Source: Streptomyces sp. RerS4 (GTDB lineage: Bacteria; Actinomycetota; Actinomycetes; Streptomycetales; Streptomycetaceae). Taken from it: 64,000 bases of DNA. Below the pieces are notes generated by a model. That model saw only the letters and a program-made list of their open reading frames with translations, did not search any database and had not been told where the DNA came from. A program made the position numbers and the translations under genes. Of the stretch, positions 35,160 through 44,049 are shown piece by piece (the first letter of the stretch is position 1; each line of letters opens with the position of its first letter). The stretch spans positions 62,001-126,000 of the forward strand of contig NZ_CP097322.1 of the NCBI RefSeq assembly GCF_023515955.1, read 5' to 3'.

Positions 35160-35873
35160 ATGCAGGGGCGAAGCCGTCGGGTGGTCACCGCAATGGGGCT
35201 GGCGCCCCTTGTCGCAGTCTCCCTCGCCTCGTGCGGGGCGAACCCGGCGACCGACGGCCTGCCCGGTGACGCCCTCGGTGGCCGTCTCCAGACATCCGCC
35301 AGTCCTGTGCCGCGTCCGTTGACTGGTGCGCAGGCGGTCGCCGCGGTCCTCGCGCCGGCCGACCTGCCCGGGAACTGGACGGCGTCAAGTGAGGACCTAG
35401 ATCCGACCGTCGGCGACGGTGAGCACGGCATTCGCGGCGTGGACGGTGACGCGGCGTGCGATGAGGTGGTCGCCGGGTCCTTTCGGACCGCGAAGCCGAC
35501 AGCCTCGACCAGCAGAACGATGAGGGAAGCCACCCGGCAGACCGTGGTGGGAGTGAGTGTCGACGCGTACCCCAGCGTCGAGGGCGCCCACCAGCGAGTA
35601 GAGACGACGCGGCAGTTGCGCCAGAAGTGCCCGGTGGCCAAGGTCGACGAGTACACCGTGAGTTACGGGGTGCTGAGCACCCCCGAGCGTGGGGACGAGT
35701 CCTACGGCGTGCGGATGCGCGCGGATGACCAACGCTTCGACGAGATCGTGATCCGGGTCGGAGCGAGCACCGTGAGCGTGACCTTCGCCGGGACCACGGG
35801 CGATGACGCCCAACTGGTCGAGGCCGTCACCGCCCAGGCCACGGAAAAGCTCCGCCAAGCCGCCACGGGCTAG
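35160..35873 (+). CDS. predicted lipoprotein
   Basis: 237 aa. Twin-Arg-like basic start (MQGRSRRVVTAMGLAPLVAV) and lipobox LASC at about residues 20-23, so the mature protein is probably anchored outside the membrane. The mature part resembles sensor-type or DUF-type extracellular beta domains (LPGNWTASSEDLDPTVGDGE; VVGVSVDAYPSVEGAHQRVE; VIRVGASTVSVTFAGTTGDD), ending in a helix. ATG at 35160 chosen over 35139 because of the GGGAGGGG placed before it. Confidence 0.7.
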   Translation: MQGRSRRVVTAMGLAPLVAVSLASCGANPATDGLPGDALGGRLQTSASPVPRPLTGAQAVAAVLAPADLPGNWTASSEDLDPTVGDGEHGIRGVDGDAACDEVVAGSFRTAKPTASTSRTMREATRQTVVGVSVDAYPSVEGAHQRVETTRQLRQKCPVAKVDEYTVSYGVLSTPERGDESYGVRMRADDQRFDEIVIRVGASTVSVTFAGTTGDDAQLVEAVTAQATEKLRQAATG

Positions 35874-36244
35874 CACCCTCAGGATGGAAGTACAGCGGCG
35901 ACAACTACGCATCCGTGCGAACCCTGGCCCGCAGGGCTGTGGAACACCTGCGTGCCACCGGCGCCGTCAACCCGGGCCGGCACCTGAGCACGACTTTCGC
36001 GCACGGCGCTGGTGCGCACTGCGATGCGCCGTCGTGGCTCCGTGCCCGACTGGCCGCGACCGTCAGACGGCCCGGCCGCCGCTTGAGTGTCTTGGCCTCG
36101 TACCGCGCGGGGCAGGGGACATCCGGCACCGCGCGGGGGGCTGGCCATCGGGTCGTGCAGCACCCGGTCGGGGCGCAGCATGGAAGAGAGCCTTCAGCAG
36201 GCGCGTGCCCTGGGCGGGCTCCGCTGAGGAGGGAGCCTTCCAGG
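35874..36244. other. no supported gene
   Basis: The frame of the phosphatase gene stays open upstream but translates low-complexity Arg/Gly sequence without a start with ribosome site; treated as its upstream region. Confidence 0.4.
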
Positions 36245-38329
36245 ATGGGTGCAGAAGACGAGCCGCTCCCAGGGGAGGAGCAGGACCGCCGGGCGGGGCC
36301 GTCGGCGCCGGGAGGGCTGCTTGATCTGCTCGGTGTGGCCGCCGTCGTATTGGATACCCGTGGGCGGATCGTGTTCTGGAGCCCGCAGGCCGATGAGGTG
36401 TTCGGTTACACCGCCGAGGAGGCCCTGGGCCAGTACGCAGCTCACCTGTTCGTCCACGAGGAGCACCAGGACCTGGTGGTCAAGCTGTTCGCCGAGGTGA
36501 TGAGCACCGGGGCGAGCTGGGCCGGCGCGTTCCCCATCCGGCACAAGGACGGCGGCACGCGCCTGGTGGAGTTCCGCAACATGCGGCTGCTGGACGACCT
36601 CGGCGACGTCTACGCCCTGGGTATCGCCGCCGACCAGAGCACGTTGGCCCGGGTGGAGACCGACCTGGCTCTGTCCCAGCGTCTGGTCTCGCAGGCTCCC
36701 ATCGGCATCGCCTTGCTGGACACCGGCCTGCGCTACCTGCTGGTCAATCCGGCCCTGGAGCGCATCAACGGCATTGCGGCCGCCGACCACGTCGGCAAGC
36801 ATCCCCGCGACGTGCTGACGTTCCTCGATGTGGAGACGATCGAGTCCGCGCTGCGCCAGGTGCTGCTCACTGGCACGCCGGTGATCGACCAGTACACCGT
36901 CGGCCGTACCCCGGCCGACCCGGATCACGATCATGCCTGGTCGGTGTCGTACTTTCGTATCGAAGGCGCCAGCGGCCGGGTGATCGGGGTGGCGAACTCG
37001 GTGGTCGACGTCAGCGAACGCCATCGGGCCACCACCGAGGCGGACCGGGCCCGGCGCCGCCTCGCGGTGATCGCCGACGCCTCCGCCCGGGTCGGCACCA
37101 CGCTGGAGGTGGAGAGGACCGCTCAGGAACTGGTCGAGGTCGCCGTGTCCGACCTGGCCGACATCGCCACGGTCGACATCCTTGACGACGTCCTCGCCTT
37201 CCGCCGTGCCGCGCCCTCCCACGAGCCGGGCCCGGAACTGTTCCGGTCGCTCGCCGTGGCCGCCGCCTACCCCACCCCTGCGACCACCGCCGCGCTGTCG
37301 GTCGGCGACCTCGCGGCATACGGGGCGGACCGGCTGATTACCCGCTGTGTCCATACCGGACAGCCGATCGTCGTCGCCCACGCCAGCGGCGCAGACCTGC
37401 AGCACATCGCCCGCGATGCCGACGCCGCGGCCGCCTTCGCCCAGGCCGGCGTGCACGCCTACCTCGCCGTGCCGCTGATCGCCCGCAATGAGGTCCTCGG
37501 CACTCTCGACTTGCTGCGCGCCCGCAACCCCCTCCCTTTCGACGAAGACGACGTGATCCTCGCCAGCGAGCTGGCCACCCGTGCCGCGGTCGCCATCGAC
37601 AACGCCCGCTGGCACCAAAGCGTCCGCAACACCGCCGAAACCCTCCAGCGCAGCCTCCTGCCCAGCCACCCGCCCCCGCTCACGGGCCTGGAGGTCGCCT
37701 CGCTCTACCAGCCCGCCCAGGCAACCCACGAGGTCGGAGGGGACTGGTACGACGTCATACCCCTAGCCGACGACAGGACCGCGCTGGTGGTCGGCGACGT
37801 CATGGGCAACGGCATCGACGCCGCCGCCACCATGGGACGCCTGCGCACCGCCACCTGCGCCTTCGCCGACCTCGACCTCGACCCCGACCAGGTCCTCCAG
37901 CACCTCGACAAGATCACCCAAGGGCTCGAGCACTACATCGCCACCTGCATCTACGCCATCTACGACCCCCGCGATCACCGGTGCCGCATCGCCAACGCCG
38001 GACACCTCCCGCCCGTCCTCGCCCCGGCGGGCCACCGCACCCGGCTGCTCGACCTGCCCACCGGCGCGCCCCTCGGTGTCGGAGGCGTCCACTTCCACAC
38101 CACCACCTTCGACCTGAACCCCGGCGACCGGCTCGTCCTCTACACCGACGGCCTCGTCGAAACCCGCCACCACCCCATCGACGAACGCCTGGACGCACTG
38201 CTGCACACGCTCGACGGACCGCGCCGGCCCCTGGCCGACACCTGCCAGTGGCTTCTGCACTCCCTGAGACATCCCGACGATCACGACGACGTCGCGATCC
38301 TCATCGCACAAGCCACGCCCGCGTGTTGA
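36245..38329 (+). CDS. PAS-PAS-GAF-PP2C (SpoIIE/RsbU-type) serine phosphatase
   Basis: 694 aa from the ATG at 36245. PAS 1 at about residues 25-130 (VVLDTRGRIVFWSPQADEVF), PAS 2 at about 145-260 (IALLDTGLRYLLVNPALERI), a GAF domain at about 275-440 (LAVPLIARNEVLGTLDLLRA), then a PP2C/SpoIIE phosphatase (LQRSLLPSHPPPLTGLEVAS, GGDWYDVIPLADDRTALVVG with the metal Asp, DVMGNGIDAA, LVLYTDGLVE, DDHDDVAIL). It would dephosphorylate an anti-sigma antagonist in response to a PAS/GAF signal. Common and multi-copy in Streptomyces. No partner kinase or antagonist is adjacent. Confidence 0.9.
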   Translation: MGAEDEPLPGEEQDRRAGPSAPGGLLDLLGVAAVVLDTRGRIVFWSPQADEVFGYTAEEALGQYAAHLFVHEEHQDLVVKLFAEVMSTGASWAGAFPIRHKDGGTRLVEFRNMRLLDDLGDVYALGIAADQSTLARVETDLALSQRLVSQAPIGIALLDTGLRYLLVNPALERINGIAAADHVGKHPRDVLTFLDVETIESALRQVLLTGTPVIDQYTVGRTPADPDHDHAWSVSYFRIEGASGRVIGVANSVVDVSERHRATTEADRARRRLAVIADASARVGTTLEVERTAQELVEVAVSDLADIATVDILDDVLAFRRAAPSHEPGPELFRSLAVAAAYPTPATTAALSVGDLAAYGADRLITRCVHTGQPIVVAHASGADLQHIARDADAAAAFAQAGVHAYLAVPLIARNEVLGTLDLLRARNPLPFDEDDVILASELATRAAVAIDNARWHQSVRNTAETLQRSLLPSHPPPLTGLEVASLYQPAQATHEVGGDWYDVIPLADDRTALVVGDVMGNGIDAAATMGRLRTATCAFADLDLDPDQVLQHLDKITQGLEHYIATCIYAIYDPRDHRCRIANAGHLPPVLAPAGHRTRLLDLPTGAPLGVGGVHFHTTTFDLNPGDRLVLYTDGLVETRHHPIDERLDALLHTLDGPRRPLADTCQWLLHSLRHPDDHDDVAILIAQATPAC

Positions 38330-38474
38330 CGCGGGCCGTGGGGCTCGAGCTGCGGATACGTTCGTCTGGACCGGCCACCTCGCCGGAGGTGCCGCTGCCT
38401 CTCTCGGAACGACCCGGCATTCGCCAGGTGGGTCGGTGACCCGAGTGAAGAGTCCACTTACGCGCAGATCGCCG

Positions 38475-38969
38475 CTAGGGTCTGCCGTTTGGATCTTGAG
38501 CAGAGTGGCTTCGGCGCAGGGAGAGAAGGATCAGCAGCGCGAAGGCGGCGAACGCGGCGCCCGTGCGTGCGTAGTTGAACGCCTCCCAGCGAGCCAGGAT
38601 CTCGGCGTGATCGGCGGGTGCCGAGGTGGCCGCCCACTGCTTGATACGGCCGTTGATGGGGACGTTGCCGAGACGGGTGATCAGGAAGGACACAACAGCG
38701 AGGAGCCCAGCCCAGCCGGCCAGCCGCCGTGAGGCGCCACGCGTCATGGCGGCAAGCGCGAGCGCGCTGAGCGCCGACATGCCCATGGCGCCTTGCATGG
38801 TGATGCCGTTCATCTGCATCAACTGGGTGTGGAAGGACAGCCTCATGTCGAGCGGTACGGCGTTGAAGGTGGGCACAAGGTTGGCCGCTCCGTAGCCGAA
38901 GGCGCCGGCGAGGGCACCGGTGGACAGCAGGGCGAGGCCCTGGACGAGCCGGACGCGCATGCGGATCAC
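38475..38969 (-). CDS. DUF1772 family membrane protein
   Basis: 164 aa with four predicted membrane segments (LVQGLALLSTGALAGAFGYG; MGMSALSALALAAM; LAGWAGLLAVVSFLITRLG; TGAAFAAFALLILLSL). The pattern NVPINGRIKQW...ARWEAFNYART is the DUF1772/anthrone-oxygenase-like signature. Overlaps the SnoaL-like gene in an ATGA arrangement; an ATG at 38960 is the alternative start. The pair is divergent from a TetR repressor, suggesting a small inducible detoxification or redox operon. Confidence 0.8.
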   Translation of the reverse strand: MIRMRVRLVQGLALLSTGALAGAFGYGAANLVPTFNAVPLDMRLSFHTQLMQMNGITMQGAMGMSALSALALAAMTRGASRRLAGWAGLLAVVSFLITRLGNVPINGRIKQWAATSAPADHAEILARWEAFNYARTGAAFAAFALLILLSLRRSHSAQDPNGRP

Positions 38970-39391
38970 TCTCCCGTCTCCGGTTCGGCGGGGGTGAGGG
39001 ACCGCGTGAGCTGCTCGGCTCGTCGCAGCAGGCCGTCGGGGGTGAACTCCGCGAACATGTGGACTCGCGTGGACACCGGTCCGCCCTTGCGCATCCGGGC
39101 GTGGATCGTGAAGCGGGCCGCGATCCGGCCGCCGTCCGCGAACGCCTCGTGCACCTCGAACCGGAACTCTCGCAGGTTCTTGCGTACGGGGCGGAGGTGA
39201 GCGAGAAGGCGGTCCCAGTCGAGTGGTATGCCGTCAGCGACTTGAACGACGTCACGGGTGTAGTACCTGGACATCAGGTCAGAGGTGTCTTCCGAGCCAT
39301 GGACCACGGCGTCGGTGAGGGTCGTGAAGAAGTCGGCGATGAACTGCTCGGGAGGTTTCGTGTGGAGAGTGGTCACCCATGCTCCTGCCAT
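38966..39391 (-). CDS. SnoaL-like (NTF2 fold) protein
   Basis: 141 aa from the ATG at 39391. NTF2-type features: FIADFFTTLTDAVVHGSEDT, SRYYTRDVVQVADGIPLDWD, FRFEVHEAFADGGRIAARFT and RVHMFAEFTPDGLLRRAEQL. Such proteins are small cyclases, isomerases or binding proteins. First gene of the operon with the DUF1772 gene; its promoter region carries the inverted repeat 39417-39434. Confidence 0.75.
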   Translation of the reverse strand: MAGAWVTTLHTKPPEQFIADFFTTLTDAVVHGSEDTSDLMSRYYTRDVVQVADGIPLDWDRLLAHLRPVRKNLREFRFEVHEAFADGGRIAARFTIHARMRKGGPVSTRVHMFAEFTPDGLLRRAEQLTRSLTPAEPETGE

Positions 39392-39416
39392 GCGGGGGCT
39401 GCACCCCAAAGTGATC

Positions 39417-39434
39417 TCTTACTTGCCTGTAAGA
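39417..39434. promoter_or_regulatory. TetR-type operator
   Basis: Perfect inverted repeat TCTTAC-N6-GTAAGA between the divergent TetR and SnoaL-like genes. A further half-site GTAAGAG ends at 39470, directly before the TetR start. Such placement lets the repressor control both directions. Confidence 0.6.
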
Positions 39435-39470
39435 TATAGCGAGCCTCTATTTCTGACAAGGATGTAAGAG

Positions 39471-40094
39471 TTGACTGCTTTCGAGACGCCCGGCGACTCG
39501 TCGCGGGCGCGGCCTCGCCGTCGCGCCGACGCTGAGCGCAGCAGGGTCGCCGTGCTGGACGCCGCGGTCCGGCTGCTGGCCGAGCGGCCCGATGCCGGAA
39601 TGGCCACCATCGCCGCCGCGGCTGGCGTGACCCGCCAGACCGTGTACGCGCACTTCGGCACCCGTGACGCGCTGCTGGACGCTGTCGCCGACCGGATCAC
39701 GGACCAGGCCATGGCCGCGATGAACGAGGCGGAAGAGAACGGCGGTCCCGCCCTGGACCAGCTGCTGCAGCTCCAGGACATCGGCTGGCGGCTGTTCGAA
39801 CGTAACCCGGTGCTCCTCCAGCTCGGAAGCACCCGCGCCGGCACCGCCGCCGACCAGGCCCGCCATGAGCCCGTCGCAGCCCGCCTCGTCCGGCTGATCG
39901 AGAAGGGTCAGGCGTCAGGCGAGTTCGACCCCGCACCACCAGCCACCTGGCTGGTGGCCGCAGTTACCGCTCTCGGCCACGCAGCAGGCGACGAAGTCGG
40001 GGCGGACCGCATGTCAGTGGAGGAGGCGGCAACATGGCTACGGACCGCCACACTCGCCCTCCTAGGTGTCAGGCCCCGGAACCCGGCGCCCTAG
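39471..40094 (+). CDS. TetR family transcriptional repressor
   Basis: 207 aa. The N-terminal HTH is canonical: AVLDAAVRLLAERPDAGMAT, IAAAAGVTRQTVYAHFGTRD, ALLDAVADRITDQAMAAMNE. The C-terminus is the helical ligand-binding domain. The TTG at 39471 is preceded by AAGGATGTAAGAG. Divergent from the SnoaL-like/DUF1772 pair, which it probably represses through 39417-39434. Confidence 0.88.
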   Translation: MTAFETPGDSSRARPRRRADAERSRVAVLDAAVRLLAERPDAGMATIAAAAGVTRQTVYAHFGTRDALLDAVADRITDQAMAAMNEAEENGGPALDQLLQLQDIGWRLFERNPVLLQLGSTRAGTAADQARHEPVAARLVRLIEKGQASGEFDPAPPATWLVAAVTALGHAAGDEVGADRMSVEEAATWLRTATLALLGVRPRNPAP

Positions 40095-40776
40095 GCGGTT
40101 CGCGTGGATCACCGGGCAGACCAGAGGTAAATGGCCGCAACATGCAGTCCGGCCAGGTAGATGGTCGCGGTCTTCTCGGGGAGGCGGTGGTGGGTGCCGT
40201 GGGTGGCTGGAAGCGGATGTCGCCGCCGTACAGGACCGTCCCGGGGTCGGGGGTGCCGAGGTCGATTCGAAGGTCCCGGAAGGATGCGGCACGGTGCTGC
40301 AACGCGCTCGCGTGACAACGCGTCGCTTACTGGGCGCCAGGTCACTTGCGCCGCCGCCGGCCCCCAGACGCGAAGCAGACCTCCTCCTCGGCTATCGCGA
40401 GGAAAGAGGTGTCATTTTCCGGAAAGGGCTTGCCCACCGTGTTTGACCTGCGGGAACGGAAGATCACCGGATTGGGGGGTTCACACCTCCGGTCACACTC
40501 CCGGTCCCCCGCCAGAAGCAACCCTCCAGACAACGGTCCAGCCCCCTCCCGGTACAACCCCCACCATCAAGCCCCGCCCCCGTACCAAGCCCTCTGTGCC
40601 GAGACACGCTAGATGTCACCTGGACACGTTTGTTGTCACCGTGTGGACTGATTCCCAATCACGGTTGTCAAGAAGTCCTTGATCCGGCCTGCTCGGCAAG
40701 GGCATTAGATCCCGGGCCCGCGGTAGTGGACTTTCGGCAGTGCCGCGGGGCGGCGGAGTTCCGTAGGGTCGCGTCC
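40095..40776. other. mostly empty region with a possible transposase remnant
   Basis: On the minus strand 40109-40190 encodes HRLPEKTATIYLAGLHVAAI, then YLWSAR-stop, which resembles the C-terminal tail of some IS transposases, but the upstream part is not recognisable. 40480-40600 is Pro/CCCC-rich. No other coding signal. The kinase promoter is expected near the right end. Confidence 0.35.
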
Positions 40777-42273
40777 GTGAGAACAGTGATCATCGCCCGG
40801 GTGCCGGCACCGGTACTGTCCGCAGGCCTCTTCATCGGGGCGGTGGCAGCCGTTGGCACAGGTGTCGCCACTCTGTGGTGGGGCATACCCGCGGCGGTCT
40901 GCGCCTTCCTTGCGGGCTGGCAGCCGGGGCGGAATCGGAGCACGGGGGCGGCCTTGGTCGGAGTGCTCGGGGCCGCCGTGGTGGCTGTGCTGCTGGTGCC
41001 GGCGTGGCTGGGCTGGGCGAGCCAGTTCGTGGGGTTGCTGCTCGTGGCGGCGATGGTGCCGTGGTTCGCGGGCCGGTTCCTGCGCCAGTACCGCGAACTG
41101 GTCCGGGCCGGATGGGAGCGGGCCGCGCGGCTGGAGCGGGAACAGTATCTGGTCGCCGAACAGGCTCGGTTGCGCGAGCGGACCCGGATAGCGCAGGACA
41201 TGCATGACCTCCTCGGCCACGACCTCAGCCTCATCGCCCTGTCCGCTGGGGCACTGAAGCTGGCCCCTGGTCTATCTGAGGACCACCGGGCCACCGCCCG
41301 GGACATCCGCACCAGGGCGGGAGCCGCCGTCGACCGGCTCGGCGAGGTGATCGGTGTCCTGCGCGAGCCGTCGGATCTGGCTCCGGGGTCCGAGCCCGGC
41401 GCCGGGCTCACGGAACTCGAGGGCCTGGTGGACCGGGCGGCCGCGGCGGGGCTTGACGTCCGCCTGCATGTAGAGGGCGAAGCGGCGGCCGGCGACGCGC
41501 TGCCGGTCATCGAGCGGGCCGTGCAGCGCGTCGTCCAGGAGGCGCTGACGAACGTTGCCAAGCACGCGCCTGGGCACCGGGCCAACGTCGTCGTCCGGCA
41601 CGTGGAAGGACGGACCGAGGTCAGTGTGACGAATGAGCCAGTGCCCAGCGCGTCTACGGCCCACCATGACCGCGCCGCCCGTACCGCACCAGAGTCCCGG
41701 GTCTCGGCACCCGGCGACGGCCACCGCTTTGGGCTCATCGGCCTGGACGAACGCGTACGACTGGCCGGTGGCACCTTCACATCAGGTCCCGAAGGCGGCG
41801 GGTTCGCCGTCCGGGCCACGCTCCCGCACCGTCCCGGGGCCGTGCCCTCACCACACCGCGCCAAGCCCGGCGATCCAGGTGACGTACTACCTCCTGAGCA
41901 CCGCAGTGCCCGTCGCCGACTGGGCCGTACCGCCGCCGCGGCCGTCCTGGTGCCGCTGTGCACCTCCGCGATACTCATCGGCGGGGTACGGGCGTGGGAC
42001 ACCATGACGGCACGGCAATCGGTACTCGCCCCGCAGGACTACGCCCGGCTGCACATCGGCCAGCCACGCGCGGACATGGCGCGGTATCTGCCCGAGCGCC
42101 AGACCACGCGCCGCCCGGCCGCGCCCACGCCCGCACCGCAGGATGCGGCCTGCGAGTTCTACGTACAGACCGCCGACCCGTTCGACGACCGCTCGGGGGA
42201 CATCTACCGTCTCTGCTTCCGGGCCGGACGCCTGGTCTCCACCGACAACTACACCGGGAAGGACGTCCGATGA
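40777..42273 (+). CDS. sensor histidine kinase (HisKA_3 type) with C-terminal extracytoplasmic extension
   Basis: 498 aa from the GTG at 40777. N-terminal membrane segments (APVLSAGLFIGAVAAVGTGV; AALVGVLGAAVVAVLLVPAW; FVGLLLVAAMVPWFAG), then the DHp helix with His143 in RTRIAQDMHDLLGHDLSL and an ATPase domain (VIERAVQRVVQEALTNVAKH; GLIGLDERVRLAGG). Unusually, after the kinase there is another membrane helix (TAAAAVLVPLCTSAILIGGV) and about 90 residues including CEFYVQTADPF, presumably outside the cell. Overlaps the response regulator (ATGA). Confidence 0.88.
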   Translation: MRTVIIARVPAPVLSAGLFIGAVAAVGTGVATLWWGIPAAVCAFLAGWQPGRNRSTGAALVGVLGAAVVAVLLVPAWLGWASQFVGLLLVAAMVPWFAGRFLRQYRELVRAGWERAARLEREQYLVAEQARLRERTRIAQDMHDLLGHDLSLIALSAGALKLAPGLSEDHRATARDIRTRAGAAVDRLGEVIGVLREPSDLAPGSEPGAGLTELEGLVDRAAAAGLDVRLHVEGEAAAGDALPVIERAVQRVVQEALTNVAKHAPGHRANVVVRHVEGRTEVSVTNEPVPSASTAHHDRAARTAPESRVSAPGDGHRFGLIGLDERVRLAGGTFTSGPEGGGFAVRATLPHRPGAVPSPHRAKPGDPGDVLPPEHRSARRRLGRTAAAAVLVPLCTSAILIGGVRAWDTMTARQSVLAPQDYARLHIGQPRADMARYLPERQTTRRPAAPTPAPQDAACEFYVQTADPFDDRSGDIYRLCFRAGRLVSTDNYTGKDVR

Positions 42274-42965
42274 TCCGGATCCTGATCGCCGACGACGAGC
42301 CCCTGATCCGCGCAGGCGTCCGCGCAGTCCTTGCCACCGACCCCGGCATCACCGTCGTCGCCGAGGCAGCCGATGGCCACCAGGCGGTGGAACTCGTACA
42401 GCGCCACCGCCCGCAGGTGGCCGTTCTCGACATCCGGATGCCCGGAACCGGCGGCATCGAAGCCGCCGCCGAGATACGAAGGACCGTCCCCGAAACGGGG
42501 GTTGTGATGCTGACGACCTTTGGCGAGGACGAGTACATCCTGCGCGCCCTGAGCGAAGGCGCCGCCGCCTTCCTGATCAAGTCCGGCGAGCCGGAGGAAC
42601 TGCTCGCCGGTGTCCGGGCAGTTGCCGACGGCGCCGCCTATCTGTCACCGAAGGTCACGGCCCGCGTCGTCGCGCATCTCGCCTCTGGCGGTGCGGGAGC
42701 CCAAGCCAACCGCCGTTCCGCGGCCCGCGCCCGCGTCGAGGCCCTGACCGCGCGGGAGCGGGAGGTGCTCGGCTTCCTCGGCAGCGGGTTCTCCAACGGA
42801 CAGATCGCGCGCCGCCTGCGCCTGGCGGAGGGGACGGTGAAGGCCCACGTCAGCTCGATCCTCGCCCGCCTCGGCGTCGACAACCGGGCCGCGGCGGCCG
42901 TGGTCGCGCACGAGGCTGGCGTGGTCCCGGTGCCGTCCGACCGGCTGCCGTACGTGGACAGCTGA
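42270..42965 (+). CDS. NarL/LuxR family response regulator
   Basis: 231 aa. Receiver domain MIRILIADDEPLIRAGVRAV with phospho-acceptor Asp54 in VAVLDIRMPG, then a LuxR-type HTH (LTAREREVLGFLGSGFSNGQ, IARRLRLAEGTVKAHVSSIL). Co-translated with the kinase. Its 3' half is overlapped on the other strand by the extended PAP2 reading frame. Targets unknown. Confidence 0.92.
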   Translation: MIRILIADDEPLIRAGVRAVLATDPGITVVAEAADGHQAVELVQRHRPQVAVLDIRMPGTGGIEAAAEIRRTVPETGVVMLTTFGEDEYILRALSEGAAAFLIKSGEPEELLAGVRAVADGAAYLSPKVTARVVAHLASGGAGAQANRRSAARARVEALTAREREVLGFLGSGFSNGQIARRLRLAEGTVKAHVSSILARLGVDNRAAAAVVAHEAGVVPVPSDRLPYVDS

Positions 42966-43643
42966 CACCGCCCGCAGGGCAATCGGCCGTACGTGGAGCC
43001 ACACGGTCATCACGGCCGTCGCGCCGAGCGCCGCGCCCGCCAGGACGTCGTGCGGATAGTGCACCCCGACAAGCACCCGCAACAGGGCGGCCGCCGCGGC
43101 CACCGGCAAGGCCACGGCCGCGAGCCGAGGCCGTATCAAGACCACACCGACGGCCAGCGCGACGGCCAGGGTGGCGTGGTTGCTGGGGAACGACCAGTCG
43201 CCCGGCGCGGGACACGGCGCGAGGGCCGCGACCCCTGGCAGGGCCCGGCACGGACGTTCCTCGTCGACGAGGAGTTTGACCGCCTCACTGAGTCCATAGG
43301 CGACGACGGTCCCGGCGGCTGCCACGGCCACCCCGGCCAGCCCCGCCGCATCCCTGCGGCGCAGGGCGCTCCAGCCGACCCAGGCCAACAGCAGGCCCAG
43401 GAACAGCAAAGTGCCCTCACTCGCCGCTTCCAGGACGGTCTCAGCCCACGGCGGCCCGTCCGCCACGCTCCCGGTCAGCGCCCGGTAGGCCCGCACCGAG
43501 AAGCCCGCAGTGACGTGCACCGGCTCGTTCGCCCCCAGCACACCGCCGGGCGCCAGCCAGACCACGGCCGCTGCACCTACCCCGGCCGACGCGACCGCCA
43601 TCAATAGCCGTCGACCCCATCCATATCGCTTGATCGAATCCAT
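42645..43643 (-). CDS. PAP2 family phosphatase with run-on C-terminus
   Basis: 332 codons. Residues 1-about 215 are a normal membrane PAP2 phosphatase: signal anchor (LLMAVASAGVGAAAVVWLAP), motif 1 KLLVDEERPCR, motif 2 WSFPSNHATL, motif 3 GVHYPHDVLAGA. It acts on lipid pyrophosphates or phosphatidic acid at the membrane. After about 42985 the frame has no stop and continues about 110 codons antisense to the response regulator, giving His/Arg/Gly-rich sequence. Natural homologs would end near 42970, so a lost stop or an indel is likely. Confidence 0.8.
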   Translation of the reverse strand: MDSIKRYGWGRRLLMAVASAGVGAAAVVWLAPGGVLGANEPVHVTAGFSVRAYRALTGSVADGPPWAETVLEAASEGTLLFLGLLLAWVGWSALRRRDAAGLAGVAVAAAGTVVAYGLSEAVKLLVDEERPCRALPGVAALAPCPAPGDWSFPSNHATLAVALAVGVVLIRPRLAAVALPVAAAAALLRVLVGVHYPHDVLAGAALGATAVMTVWLHVRPIALRAVSAVHVRQPVGRHRDHASLVRDHGRRGPVVDAEAGEDRADVGLHRPLRQAQAARDLSVGEPAAEEAEHLPLPRGQGLDAGAGRGTAVGLGSRTARGEMRDDAGRDLR

Positions 43644-43999
43644 GCTGCCGACGGTAGGAACACCGCAGGCGGGGCGCCCTGGCCGAATGGCAGCCCGATA
43701 CCCCGACGATCGTCAGGGTTGACCGGTACAGGCTGAAGGGACGGGACTGGCCTCGAAGATCCATAGGCCCTCACGGAGACGTGATCGTCATGCGGCAGCG
43801 GCTTCCATGGGCGGTGGTTGGGCTGAGTAGCTCGCCTCCTCGCCCGTCGGAGGCGAGCCGCGTAGATGTCGGCAAGCTGCTGGCTGGGAACGCTGCCGTC
43901 CCATACGACGAACGCGCCTCCGTCGAGAAGCGCCGCTCTGGCGGGTTCGCAGGCCCTGGTCTGGCCTCCCAGCATCCCGGCGAGTTCTGCCCGGTCCAT
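43601..43999 (-). CDS. hypothetical small protein, extent uncertain
   Basis: ATG at 43999 preceded by GGGCGACAG. The first about 50 residues look protein-like (MDRAELAGMLGGQTRACEPA, DGGAFVVWDGSVPSQQLADI); the rest is Arg-rich and overlaps the PAP2 start. The true gene may be shorter or frameshifted. Confidence 0.35.
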   Translation of the reverse strand: MDRAELAGMLGGQTRACEPARAALLDGGAFVVWDGSVPSQQLADIYAARLRRARRRATQPNHRPWKPLPHDDHVSVRAYGSSRPVPSLQPVPVNPDDRRGIGLPFGQGAPPAVFLPSAAWIRSSDMDGVDGY

Positions 44000-44013
44000 C
44001 TGTCGCCCTTTCG

Positions 44014-44045
44014 CCTGCTGTCCTGCTGTCCTGCTGTCCTGCTGT
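44014..44045. repeat. four perfect tandem copies of an 8-bp unit
   Basis: CCTGCTGT repeated four times, just upstream of the small gene at 43601-43999. An 8-bp unit is not a multiple of three and it lies outside coding sequence, so copy number could vary and alter spacing of expression signals. Confidence 0.85.
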
Positions 44046-44049
44046 CCGC

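Noticed and set aside
36194..37729. 511-codon minus-strand frame
   Set aside because: Antisense of the PAS-GAF-PP2C gene, whose motifs are unambiguous.
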